Assembly (NCBI GenBank): GCA_963677415.2
Contig: CAXXFJ010000039.1
Coordinates: forward strand, 56,417-120,416
Length of the DNA stretch: 64,000 bases
Source: JAQUTK01 sp963677415
GTDB lineage: Bacteria; Bacteroidota; Bacteroidia; Bacteroidales; JAQUTK01
Direction of reading: 5' to 3'
Shown: positions 10,258 to 18,947 of the stretch, in pieces
How the letters are laid out: the number at the start of each line of letters is the position of its first letter
Numbering within the stretch: position 1 is the stretch's first letter
Position numbers and translations under genes: made by a program
Notes under the pieces: generated by a model
Seen by the model: only the letters and a program-made list of their open reading frames with translations
What the model was told of the DNA's origin: nothing
Databases searched by the model: none

Positions 10258-10605
10258 TTAAATAGTCTTGCGTTTAATCAAAACAGCCATGCCTATCGCT
10301 GAAACCATAAACATCGATTTTCCTTTGCCTGATATCTCATCAAAATCAATCTTTACTCCAACTATTGCATTGGCTCCAAGCTCAATGGCACGTTGTCTCA
10401 GATTGTTGAAGGCAGTTTCATAAATCTTCTGCAATTTCTTTTGATACGTTTGGGAGGTTCCGCCAAAGAAGTCTGTTAAGGACGCCCCAAAGTCTGAAAA
10501 GACATTTGTGCCGACTACAACATTCGTGGTAATCAATTCCATATACTTTTCAATTATGGCATTCTCGATGGTATCAGTCGTTGTTATAAGGATGTTATTG
10601 TCCAT
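10258..10605 (-). CDS. YbjQ-family (UPF0145) heavy-metal-binding-domain protein
   Basis: About 115 residues, the usual size for the YbjQ/UPF0145 family, which forms pentamers of unknown function and is labelled heavy-metal-binding by similarity. The motif MDNNILITTTDTIEN, the VVVGTNVFSDFGASLTDFFG stretch and RQRAIELGANAIVGVKIDFD are typical. Two start codons are possible (10614 and 10605); I chose 10605 because MDNN matches the usual family start. Followed after 7 bp by the TlpA-like gene. A promoter box sits 33 bp upstream. No cysteine or histidine cluster is visible that would settle metal binding. Confidence 0.88.
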   Translation of the reverse strand: MDNNILITTTDTIENAIIEKYMELITTNVVVGTNVFSDFGASLTDFFGGTSQTYQKKLQKIYETAFNNLRQRAIELGANAIVGVKIDFDEISGKGKSMFMVSAIGMAVLIKRKTI

Positions 10606-10638
10606 GATAATCATTTTTAATTATTACTATATAGAATG

Positions 10639-10646
10639 CAAAGATA
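10639..10646 (-). promoter_or_regulatory. -7 box for ybjQ-tlpA pair
   Basis: TATCTTTG on the minus strand, 33 bp before the start at 10605; matches TAnnTTTG. Confidence 0.55.
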
Positions 10647-10717
10647 ACCAACCTACTTTCATTTGGCTATATTCTTATCGAAATTAACACTGTCATTTCG
10701 AATTTTCCGGGATGTGT

Positions 10718-11633
10718 TCAGATATCTTTATATCCAAACTTCTCCGCAATCATTTCATAGAAAGGCACCTTCACCCCATACTTTCTACCCATACGAACCA
10801 CCTCGAACACCAGTCCGTCAATCTCAGAGTCCTTGCCCTGTCGTATGTCGCGCTGCATGGAGGCAGAAGCCGTAGGTGCAAGATTGCCCAGTATTTTCAG
10901 ATTGGTCTGCAGTATGTCCACAGTAAAATGAATGCCAATTGCTTCAGCCAGTGCAAGGATCTCATGCGTCAGTGCGACAAACAGATCACGCTCCTTGCCC
11001 TCCACCTGAAGTGCTCCGGCATTTACATCATAATAAGCGCCACAGGCAGCCATAGCCGATATATAGGTGAACTTCTGAAATGCATCTCTGAGAATATTGT
11101 CAGAAAGAATCGCCCGTATACCACTATCTTGCAGATCATCAGCTATCTGCTGAAGTGCAGGACGGTACTCTTCAGGCTTCCTGACACCAAAAACAATCCT
11201 GAAGATATCTCCGGAGGCGGCTTATTACACCCGGCTCTTTGATCGTTGCAGAGATATAGATGCACCCGTCAGTCACTAACAGTTCAGGTAGTAGTTCTTG
11301 CATCCTACCTCCTGTACCGTAAATATTTAATACCGGGATGACAACCGTATTTTTATGCGCTACCCTTTTGATAAATGGGATGGTTTGTTGGAGGGAATAA
11401 CCTTTCACACAGATAAAAATCACATCAGGATAATCATCATAATGTTCCATATCAAGGACCTTTACCGGAACTGTGATGCTTTCTCCTGAATAGTTTTCCA
11501 TCTTCAGTCCATTGGTACGAATCGCTTTCAGATGTTCTCCTCTGGCAATGGCTGTAACATCCTTTCCGGCACCAGTCATTTGAGCCGCAATACTCCCACC
11601 GGTACCTCCGGCTCCAATAATCAAATATTTCAT
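10718..11633 (-). pseudogene. panE: 2-dehydropantoate 2-reductase (ApbA/PanE), one frameshift
   Basis: Ketopantoate reductase makes pantoate from ketopantoate with NADPH, on the way to pantothenate and CoA. The start at 11633 gives the Rossmann motif MKYLIIGAGGTGGSIAAQM and the family VIFICVKGYSLQQTIP. At about 11220 the frame changes; reading the next frame gives ASGDIFRIVFGVRKPEE and continues through TYISAMAACGAYYDVNAG (C-terminal helical domain) and EVVRMGRKYGVKVPFYEMI to the stop at 10718. Repaired length about 305 residues, normal for the family. A single-base insertion explains the break. Other ApbA/PanE-fold reductases with different substrates exist, so the specific substrate is likely but not proven. 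Confidence 0.82.
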
Positions 11634-11659
11634 AGGTTTATCTGTTCTGTTTCAAACAA

Positions 11660-11667
11660 CAAATATA
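11660..11667 (-). promoter_or_regulatory. -7 box for panE
   Basis: TATATTTG on the minus strand, 27 bp before the panE start; matches TAnnTTTG. Confidence 0.5.
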
Positions 11668-11851
11668 AGGAGATAATTTGTATCCCTGTCGCCACTGACT
11701 GTTAATTAAGTTCATCTACAAAAGAGTCAACCGTAGTCAGAGATAAAGAATAAAGAGTCTACTGAAATCAGAGTTAGAAGCTAGAAAGACAACCCAGATA
11801 TGAGTCCTACACAGCACCTATATGCTTAAATCCTTCTATACTGAAGCCCCT

Positions 11852-11919
11852 AGCGTTTGACTATTGTGGAAGTTGCGTACGACTACTGTGGAAGTTGCGT
11901 AGGACAACTGTCAAACGCT
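11852..11919 (+). repeat. 68-bp inverted-end element, copy 1
   Basis: The element starts AGCGTTTGACTATTGT and ends ACAACTGTCAAACGCT; the ends are inverted repeats over 16 bp with two mismatches. The interior is two 22-bp units, each carrying TGTGGAAGTTGCGTA. A second copy of identical length lies at 52335-52402 on the other strand, where both units instead read TGTGGTCTTAGCGTA. Homology extends a little outside: CCCCT on one side and CGCTTCCGTnnGCGTGG on the other. Confidence 0.85.
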
Positions 11920-12207
11920 AATCGCTTCCGTGAGCGTGGATTCATGCATCTGGGCAAACGGATTGTTTGAAGCGTATGCTTTTCCCAAATGGGCAAATAC
12001 CTTCTTTTCAACAAATCAGATGCACCATGATATGGCCTACAATACCTTGTAGATCACATCGCTATGGAGTCTATTAACTTACTCGCTTTCCTTTTGATTT
12101 GATGGAAGCACCGGGCACCTAACATCTTAAGAATTAAGCGAAAAACCCCGTCAAGGAGTATTTAAATATTTACTGAAATAGTGTATTATTATTATTGTTT
12201 TATTCTA

Positions 12208-12215
12208 TATCTTTG
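12208..12215 (+). promoter_or_regulatory. -7 box upstream of the LRR gene
   Basis: TATCTTTG matching TAnnTTTG, about 180 bp before the start codon at 12396; the leader contains a small dyad (GACgataGTC near 12241-12250). Confidence 0.5.
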
Positions 12216-12395
12216 ACCAATAAATAGAACACATAGAATAGACGATAGTCGTTCTCTGATAATACCAGAATTGAAGCATATAGTGATACTTCTTTGTGTA
12301 TTCATGTTCTATACTACTAAAAGATAAAATTGAGATTGGGGACTAATTAATATAGAAAGTGCGGAGTCAGCACTATAATCACTGACAAAGATAGT

Positions 12396-14276
12396 ATGAT
12401 GAAATTTACATGTATCTTGTCAGTTTTAATTGCAATGTCAATTACAACTAAAGTCCACTCTGCTCAGCAAATAAGCAGGACAACTACTGATGATATTACA
12501 GTTGTTGCAACGGAAGAATGGGGAGTAATCATGGATAATGACTCCGCAAATTATGGTCAACAAACCTTTGAATTAAATAGTGATGGAAGCATTATATCAA
12601 GCGGCAATTGGCACGTTGATGGAGTGGACTGTCCCTTTCAAAATGCTTCAGTAATTATTTCTGACACTATTTTCTCCTTTACAGCCACCGGTACTGCTAC
12701 AAATCCGAATCCGAGTATACCTGCACCCTACAAAACGTCTCCTTTTACACTGAATGTAACAGCGAGCGCTCACAATGGAATATCATACGCAACCTGGAGC
12801 ATTATTTTTTCTACTCAAGGTTGGCCACCAACTGTACAGGGGGTTAGTTTTGCAACAAGGAAAAGCGGAAGTGGCGTTACTGCTGATGACAATACCAAAC
12901 CGTATGATTTTACTGTAGATGGTATTTTCTATAAGAGAACTTCTACTGTCTCTCCCTACACGGTGGAGGTTACGGTTGAAACAGACAAAGCCAACAGCTA
13001 CTCGGGCGATGTCACTATTCCTTCCTCTGTCACTTTTAACGATATAAACTATTCGGTTACTTCTATTGGTGCGTATGCTTTTGCCGCTTCTACAAATCTC
13101 AACTCCGTTAGTATTCCATCGTCAGTTACTTCGATCCAACCCTGGGCTTTCGTGGAATGCTCCGCTCTTACTGCTCCCACGATTCCTTCGTCGGTTACTT
13201 TGATAGATAATGGCGCTTTTTGGGGTTGCACAAGTATAACGGATATTACCATTCCTACATTGGTCGATTCAATAGGTCTTTATGCCTTTTATGGTTGTAC
13301 CGGATTACCGGGGATTAGTGTGGATGCTACCAATACTACTTTTAGCAGTGAAGATGGGGTGTTGTATAACAAAGACAAAACGACACTAGTCGTTTACCCT
13401 GCCGGCAAGCCGGGTACCAGTTATACAATCTCTTCCTCCGTGGATACGATCGGTGGTTTTGCTTTTGGCTATTGCAAAGGTTTGACTTCAATTACCATTC
13501 CTACATCCGTTACTTACATTACAGCAGCTGCTTTTAGCGAGTGCACAGGCCTTACTTCGATGACTATTCCAAGTTCGGTTACTTACTTGAATAATAATCC
13601 TTTCTATAATTGCACGGGATTAACAGCTATCTATGTAGATCCTTCAAACTTATATAATGCGAGTGTAGATGGAGTTTTGTTTAAAAAGAATTTAGAAACG
13701 ATAATCTTTTACCCTCCAAGTAAATCAGGGAGCAGTTATACTATTCCATCGTCGGTAACGTACATCAGAAGTGGTGTTTTCAGAGGCTGCACGGGTTTAA
13801 AGACGATCTCCATTCCTTCATCGGTAACTATGATTCGTTCAGAGGTTTTCTCCGGTTGTACGGGCTTAACTTCACTCTATGCCTATCCTGTGATACCGGT
13901 AGATTTGAGTTCAGCCGAGGAAACTTCAAATGATGCTTTTTTGGGAGTAGATACGATGACTTGTGTGCTACATGTGCCTGTTGGATCAAAAGATTTGTAT
14001 GCTGCGGCTATTCAGTGGAAATCATTCGTTAATATAGTGGATGATGCGATCTCTGGTGTCATTACCCCTTCTGTCTCTGGTGTAAAAGTAAGCGTACAAA
14101 ACGGACAGTTGCAAATAAGCGGTGCCACAGTGGGTGAAACTATTACTGTCTATTCTCTGCAAGGTGCGACTCTGTATAGCCAAAAAGCAGATACAGAAAC
14201 CGTAGTGATTAGCCTGCCAGTACAAGGAGCTTATATGGTAAAAGTGGGTGCAGAGAGTGTAAAGGTGGTCTATTAA
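12396..14276 (+). CDS. BspA-like leucine-rich-repeat exported protein with C-terminal tail domain
   Basis: 626 residues. Signal peptide MMKFTCILSVLIAMSITTKVHSA, then a roughly 140-residue N-terminal domain without repeats (residues about 25-165), then LRR_5 repeats from about residue 200 to 530, e.g. FAASTNLNSVSIPSSVTSIQ and FSECTGLTSMTIPSSVTYL. Two YNKDKTTLVVYPAGK-type insertions (also in other LRR genes here) interrupt the repeats. The last 70 residues (VSVQNGQLQISGATVGETIT ... GAYMVKVGAESVKVVY) resemble the beta-sandwich tails of type IX-secreted or related Bacteroidetes surface proteins. The same tail ends the LRR protein at 24899-27736. Function: probable surface adhesin, host or partner unknown. 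Intact frame. Confidence 0.9.
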   Translation: MMKFTCILSVLIAMSITTKVHSAQQISRTTTDDITVVATEEWGVIMDNDSANYGQQTFELNSDGSIISSGNWHVDGVDCPFQNASVIISDTIFSFTATGTATNPNPSIPAPYKTSPFTLNVTASAHNGISYATWSIIFSTQGWPPTVQGVSFATRKSGSGVTADDNTKPYDFTVDGIFYKRTSTVSPYTVEVTVETDKANSYSGDVTIPSSVTFNDINYSVTSIGAYAFAASTNLNSVSIPSSVTSIQPWAFVECSALTAPTIPSSVTLIDNGAFWGCTSITDITIPTLVDSIGLYAFYGCTGLPGISVDATNTTFSSEDGVLYNKDKTTLVVYPAGKPGTSYTISSSVDTIGGFAFGYCKGLTSITIPTSVTYITAAAFSECTGLTSMTIPSSVTYLNNNPFYNCTGLTAIYVDPSNLYNASVDGVLFKKNLETIIFYPPSKSGSSYTIPSSVTYIRSGVFRGCTGLKTISIPSSVTMIRSEVFSGCTGLTSLYAYPVIPVDLSSAEETSNDAFLGVDTMTCVLHVPVGSKDLYAAAIQWKSFVNIVDDAISGVITPSVSGVKVSVQNGQLQISGATVGETITVYSLQGATLYSQKADTETVVISLPVQGAYMVKVGAESVKVVY

Positions 14277-14435
14277 CTTCCATTTTGCTCAATGATCCTG
14301 ATTACCCAACAATACACTAAACGTTATAAAACAAAAAAACGATTAAGTAGTTACTTGCGTGATAACGTATATAGGAAATTAGCACACATTTACATTGGGT
14401 TGGACAAAATTATTATACTGCTTAATCACGATGAA

Positions 14436-15413
14436 ATGAACAAATACGTAGTGATCCTTTCCACTTTGTGGGTATTGGACAGTTAGCACCGCAATGGCTC
14501 AACTGGCCAATCTTTACCCTGCTGATATCGGCATTGAAAAGGATCCCGATGTGCTCTATGTGGAGAAGTTTGATGATGGGATGGTAAACATTCTCAGCCG
14601 TTATACAAGATATTGTCAATAAGGAAGGGATGTCGCTGGATAGTGATGTGCCACTGGGAAGCAAGGGACCGTATTCCATCCGAATGACAAGTAAACAAGG
14701 TGTGAATGAGGGCGGTCATCTGTTCAAACGCTTCAGTCGCGGCTTTGACAGCACAGTGTATGTGCGCTACTATGTCAAATATCCTGCTATCTCTAAGGGA
14801 TACTTTCATCACGAGGGGGTATGGTTTGGAGGATATAATCCTGCTACCAACTGGCCAACCCTCGGGCAGGTACCGGCGGACTGGTGACAGCCGGCTAAGT
14901 ATTGCCTATGAAAACATCTGGCAGGGCGACTATCCGGGCATGGATACCTATCTCTACTGGGGCGACATGAAAGGTAGTGCCCGTGGACTTAGTTACGGCA
15001 ATCCAATGATAACGCAAGGTCGCACCACTTGGGACGGACCTCCTACCAGCACTCCACCTGTAGATACGCTGGATCAATGGATGTGTGTGGAGATCATGAT
15101 CAAGTTGAATAATCCTGTTACAGCCTATAACGGTGAGTTGGCAATATGGCAAAACGGTGTGAAAGTGGGTCACTGGGGACCTGGCTTTCCCAATGGATAC
15201 TGGTATGCGGACAAGTGGATCAACAGTGCTTCTCACCCTCCTTTTGAAGGTTTCCGCTGGCGTACAGATCCCAATCTCATCATCAATTGGGTCTGGTTTG
15301 AATTCTATCACGACAAACCGGATGCTCCTTCCAGTTATATTAAGTTCGATCATCTCGTAATGGCAAGAAAATACATTGGACCACTTAGTACCACAACACA
15401 TGAAAACAAGTAA
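14436..15413 (+). pseudogene. Exported Cip1/polysaccharide-lyase-like protein, frame-disrupted
   Basis: Repaired protein of about 325 residues. The start at 14436 gives a signal peptide after removing one G near 14478 (MNKYVVILSTLWVLTVSTAM-AQ). Further breaks are near 14605, 14860 and 14880. The readable body (YVRYYVKYPAISKGYFHHEG, QWMCVEIMIKLNNP, GELAIWQNGVKVGHWGPGFP, WVWFEFYHDKPDAPSSYIKF) looks like a concanavalin-type jelly roll as in Cip1 and PL14-like polysaccharide lyases; this family call is by pattern only. Its end overlaps the start of the GH28-type gene by 14 bp, so the two are probably an operon for pectin or related glycans. Confidence 0.6.
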
Positions 15414-16859
15414 TCAAAAAAGCTCCTTCTTCCCTATTCGCTGCAATAAGTTTGTTCTTTTGCTGCTCACTTTATGAGCATCGGTATAGTATCTGCACAG
15501 GAGCTCATCACCTTCCCGGCTTCGGATAGTATTCCTCATAACGATGACTTCTCGGTCAAAGTACGGGTGCCCGGTGGACAATGGCAGGATCTGTACGAAT
15601 ATGAAGTGCAAGTTGACATGCACAAAGTGCAAAAGTCGTCCATGGTGACGTTTGACTTTAAAGGAACCGTCGAACTCGCTATCACCAGCAACAAAGCGAC
15701 TGTCAGTAACGCTCGTATCCGACACTTTCGTATCAGATACAGCCTGAAGTGAACGGGAATACGATCCACCTGACACTCACAAAACCAAGCAATTTGTCGC
15801 TGGAAGTAAACGGGGATATCTTTCATAATCTGCATATTTTCACCAATCTGCCTGAGACCAACAAGCCTGATCCAAAGGATAGCTCCGTCATCTATTTCGC
15901 TCCCGGGTTTCATACTGTTAAAGGGGGTGTACTGCATATCCAAGCGGAAAGACGCTGTACCTGGCAGGTGGTGCATACTCAATGCCAGCTAAGCTGTGTC
16001 AATGCAAAGAATGTACGGATCTGTGACGTGGCATCATCTACAAACCAAGCAATGGAGGTGAGATCAACTACTCAAGCGACTTGAAGGTGGAAGATCTTAT
16101 TTTATCAATCCGAGATACAATACGTTGACTTTGGGACAATCATCCAATGTAAGCGTCAAGAATATCCGATCGTTCAGTTCGCAGGGTTGGGCGATGGCAT
16201 CGATCTCTTTTGTTGCGACAATGGTGCTGATTGAAGAGGTCTTCATGCGCAACTCTGATGATTGTATAGCCATCTATTGTCATCGTTGGGATTTTTATGG
16301 TGACTGCAAAAACGTGATAGTACGCAACTCTTCTCTCTGGGCTGATGTGGCTCATCCAATACTGCTCGGCACACATGGCAATCCGGAACCCGGCAAAGGA
16401 GAGACACTGGAGAACATGATATTTCAAACATTGATATTCTCAATCAAGATGAACTTCAGCTTGATTATCAGGGATGCATGAGCATCAATGTGTCAGATGG
16501 AAATATGGCGCGCAACATTCGGTTTGAGGATATCAGGGTGGAAGATATCGAACTGGGACAGCTGGTCAATCTCAGAGTGGCATACAACAAGAAATATGCA
16601 AAGGCTCCAGGAAGTGGTATCGAAAACATTCTCTTCAAAAATATTACTTATAACGGCACCCGTGCCAATACCTCCTTTTATTCAGGGATATGATGAATCA
16701 CATGCAATCAAGAATGTGACCTTTGAGAACTTGATCATCAACGGACAAACGATTAAGGATGGAATGAAAAAACGGGGCTACATGCAACTTGCAGATGTAG
16801 CCAATATCTTTATCGGTACGCATGTGGAAGACGTTGAGTTTAAGGGATCTGATGAATAA
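15400..16859 (+). pseudogene. GH28-like (polygalacturonase-type) glycosidase, frame-disrupted
   Basis: Exported right-handed beta-helix glycosidase, about 485 residues if repaired. The start at 15400 gives a signal peptide (MKTSNQKSSFFPIRC... SIGIVSAQ) once a break near 15470 is bridged. The N-terminal domain (PASDSIPHNDDFSVKVRVPG, DSSVIYFAPGFH) and the helix segment with NSDDCIAIYCHRWDFYGD, then HPILLGTHGNP, carry the GH28-type catalytic aspartates (DD) and the GxHG-like motif. Breaks lie near 15470, 15735, 16050, 16425 and 16690. It follows the Cip1-like gene with a 14-bp overlap and ends at 16857-16859. Members cleave galacturonan or related uronides; the exact substrate is not determined. 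Confidence 0.72.
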
Positions 16860-16953
16860 GGATCTAAATAAAAGATTGTATTTCGCTTTAGAGATTACCT
16901 TCTGTTTTTCATGCTGATTTTAAGCTCTCTGGTTATTTAACTTTTATAAATTA

Positions 16954-16981
16954 TTGATTATCAATAAATTTGATTATCAAT
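16954..16981 (+). promoter_or_regulatory. Candidate operator: two TTGATTATCAAT sites
   Basis: TTGATTATCAAT occurs at 16954-16965 and again at 16970-16981, 16 bp start to start. Each has a near-perfect dyad (TTGAT-t-ATCAA). They lie 17 bp upstream of the -33 region of the sigma-factor gene, which is where an activator or repressor would bind. The binding protein is unknown. Confidence 0.5.
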
Positions 16982-16997
16982 GAGCAACGTGATATTA

Positions 16998-17029
16998 CTT
17001 GCCCATGTGCGTAATTTATAGTACATTTG
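16998..17029 (+). promoter_or_regulatory. Promoter of the RpoD-family sigma gene
   Basis: -33 CTTG at 16998-17001 and -7 box TACATTTG at 17022-17029, spacer 20 bp, fitting the Bacteroidetes TTTG / TAnnTTTG pattern; 29 bp from the -7 box to the start codon. Confidence 0.65.
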
Positions 17030-17058
17030 TCCAGGCTTATTAAAAGTCTGAACAAATA

Positions 17059-17922
17059 ATGAGACAACTAAAAATTAGCAGAAGCATCACTTCCCGTGAA
17101 AGTGAGGCACTTGACAGGTACTTGGTCGAAATCGGTCACGAGGAAATGGTTACTATAACGGAAGAAGTAGATCTTGCAGGCCGCATACGAATGGGAGATG
17201 AAGCAGCATTCAGTAAACTAGTGCGTGCAAATTTGCGTTTTGTAGTCTCAGTAGCGAAACAATATCAGGGTCATGGAATACCACTTACCGATCTTATCAA
17301 TGAAGGTAACCTTGGACTGATCACTGCTGCCCGAAAGTTTGATGAAACGCGGGGCTTCCGCTTTATCAGTTATGCCGTGTGGTGGATTCGCCAAAGCATC
17401 ATGCAATCTATTGCCCAGCAAGGACGCATGATCCGCTTACCATTAAACCAGGTAGGCTCCATCTCGAAAATTTATAAGGCTACCGTTAGATTCGAACAGG
17501 AAAATCAGCGCAAGCCTTCACTTGACGAACTGAGCGAAGTAACCGGAATTCCTGAAGATCAGATTTCTCAGCTTGCCCAGTCCTCCGGGTCCACCCTCTC
17601 AGTCGATAAATCATTTGTTGATGGAGAAGAAAACAACCTGCTTGATGTGTTGCCTGATAGACAGGGCATTTCACCAGATGCTTCTTTGGTAAGAGAGTCT
17701 TTGGAAAACGATGTTGACGCAGTACTTGGAACAGTACTTAACGATAGGGAACAATGTGTATTACGTATGTTCTTTGGCATTGGTCAGAATCCAAAATCAT
17801 TGGATGAGATCAGTTATCAAATGGATCTTACACGTGAGCGGGTGCGACAAATCAAGGAAAAAGCGATCAAACGGATCAAGCTGAGTGAAAGAAAAAGCAT
17901 CCTGCTTTCCTATCTCGGATAA
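17059..17922 (+). CDS. RpoD-family (sigma-70) RNA polymerase sigma factor
   Basis: 287 residues, the length of the short RpoD-type factors of Bacteroidetes. Starts MRQLKISRSIT, the usual RpoD opening. Region 2 is clear: NLRFVVSVAKQYQGHGIPL, DLINEGNLGLI, FDETRGFRFISYAVWWIRQS. Region 3 follows (RLPLNQVGSISKIYKA), then region 4 with LTRERVRQIKEKAIKRIK. The sequence departs from the usual primary factor at several conserved places (IRMGDEAAFSKLV, ITAARKFDET, MQSIAQQGRMI, VDKSFVDGEENNLLDVL), so I think it is a second RpoD-type factor rather than the housekeeping one; that is inference. It has its own promoter with a doubled palindromic site, and its stop codon abuts the promoter of the thiamine genes. 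Confidence 0.88.
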   Translation: MRQLKISRSITSRESEALDRYLVEIGHEEMVTITEEVDLAGRIRMGDEAAFSKLVRANLRFVVSVAKQYQGHGIPLTDLINEGNLGLITAARKFDETRGFRFISYAVWWIRQSIMQSIAQQGRMIRLPLNQVGSISKIYKATVRFEQENQRKPSLDELSEVTGIPEDQISQLAQSSGSTLSVDKSFVDGEENNLLDVLPDRQGISPDASLVRESLENDVDAVLGTVLNDREQCVLRMFFGIGQNPKSLDEISYQMDLTRERVRQIKEKAIKRIKLSERKSILLSYLG

Positions 17923-17928
17923 TTTATT

Positions 17929-17936
17929 TACCTTTG
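17929..17936 (+). promoter_or_regulatory. -7 box for riboswitch-thiM-thiE
   Basis: TACCTTTG immediately upstream of the TPP riboswitch, 7 bp after the sigma-gene stop; matches TAnnTTTG. Confidence 0.65.
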
Positions 17937-17944
17937 CTCCATCA

Positions 17945-18035
17945 CTGTTAGGGGTGCTCTTTCAAAATGAGCTGAGATTATACCCTTGAACCTGAAATGT
18001 TGTAATTTGACATCGGAGGGAAATGGAGTTTTACA
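17945..18035 (+). ncRNA. TPP riboswitch (THI-box)
   Basis: The conserved thi-box segments are present in order: AGGGGTGCT, GCTGAGATTATACCC, GAACCTGA, then a variable stem and GGAGGGAAATGG. This is the TPP-binding aptamer that represses thiamine genes when the cofactor is abundant. It is followed by a strong hairpin with a U-rich run and by thiM, which fits transcriptional attenuation. Confidence 0.95.
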
Positions 18036-18065
18036 TGGTAACTTTATAAATAGTATAAGTCATCG

Positions 18066-18103
18066 ATAAAGCCGTTTCGTTTGTGCGAAGCGGCTTTATT
18101 TGT
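18066..18103 (+). terminator. Riboswitch expression-platform terminator
   Basis: Stem ATAAAGCCG / CGGCTTTAT extended by TTCG / CGAA with a short loop and a T-rich run after it, between the aptamer and the thiM start. Termination when TPP binds is the expected mechanism. Confidence 0.8.
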
Positions 18104-18125
18104 TCATAATATAATAATTAATTAA

Positions 18126-18947
18126 ATGAATATGATCAACATTCAAGATCTGGTGCAGGATATCCAAGGGATTAGAGAGAAAGCTCCTCTGGTTCACAAC
18201 ATTACCAATTATGTGGTAATGAATAACACGGCCAATGCACTATTAGCGATCGGTGCATCACCTGTAATGGCTCATTCTCTGGACGAAGTAGTTGAAATGA
18301 CAAGCATAGCTTCTGCTCTGGTTATCAATATTGGAACGCTGGATTCCGAGTGGGTGAAGTCCATGTTGCTGGCAGGTAAAACAGCTTCAACTAAAAACAT
18401 TCCTATCGTGTTTGACCCGGTGGGTGCAGGAGCTACTTCCTATCGCACAAAAGTGTGCAAACAAATCATTGAAGAATGCAAACCATCAATCATAAGAGGA
18501 AATGCATCGGAGATTATTGCTTTGAGTAATGCAAATGCGCATACAAAAGGAGTAGATAGTACCGCATCTTCTGCTTCAGCACTCGATTCGGCAAAGGCTT
18601 TGGCTTTACAGACTAAGTCTGTCGTTGTCATTAGTGGACCGACCGACTATATTACGGATGGCGTTCTTGTGAAAACAGTGGTGAATGGCAATCCTATGAT
18701 GACACGCGTTACTGGAATGGGATGTACTGCCACTGCAATAGTTGCTGCCTTCGCAGCGGTTAACAACAATTGGTTGGAAGCTGCAACTCATGGCATGACA
18801 GTCATGAGCATTGCTGGAGAGATTGCCGCATCCCGGTCGCTTGGAACGGGAAGCTTACAGGTCAACTTCCTCGACGAACTCTGTCGCGTTAACGAAGAGA
18901 TTGTAAGAAATACTATTAAACAACCAACACCTGATGAAACTATCTGA
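18126..18947 (+). CDS. thiM: Hydroxyethylthiazole kinase ThiM
   Basis: 273 residues, normal length. ThiM phosphorylates 4-methyl-5-(2-hydroxyethyl)thiazole with ATP, a thiamine salvage step. Family motifs are intact: PLVHNITNYVVMNNTANALL near the N-terminus, VFDPVGAGATSYRT, IIRGNASEI, VVVISGPTDYITDG and the anion-hole motif TGMGCTATAIVAAF. Controlled by the TPP riboswitch upstream. The end overlaps the thiE start by 14 bp, so translation is likely coupled. The pair condenses salvaged thiazole phosphate into thiamine phosphate; de novo thiamine genes are not in the window. Confidence 0.96.
   Translation: MNMINIQDLVQDIQGIREKAPLVHNITNYVVMNNTANALLAIGASPVMAHSLDEVVEMTSIASALVINIGTLDSEWVKSMLLAGKTASTKNIPIVFDPVGAGATSYRTKVCKQIIEECKPSIIRGNASEIIALSNANAHTKGVDSTASSASALDSAKALALQTKSVVVISGPTDYITDGVLVKTVVNGNPMMTRVTGMGCTATAIVAAFAAVNNNWLEAATHGMTVMSIAGEIAASRSLGTGSLQVNFLDELCRVNEEIVRNTIKQPTPDETI

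Larger units (their letters stand above)
11634..12395 (+). other. Intergenic region with a dispersed repeat element
   Basis: About 760 bp between divergent panE and the LRR gene at 12396. It holds the panE -7 box at the left, a 68-bp inverted-end element at 11852-11919 and a promoter box at 12208-12215 that implies a leader of about 180 nt for the LRR gene. I see no convincing reading frame and no tRNA-like fold. Confidence 0.6.

Noticed and set aside
10712..11242. Plus-strand frame opposite panE
   Set aside because: Shadow of the ketopantoate reductase gene on the other strand, without domain or start context.
12201..12395. Structured RNA in the long leader of the LRR gene
   Set aside because: Only a short dyad is visible; the evidence is too weak for an RNA gene or riboswitch call.
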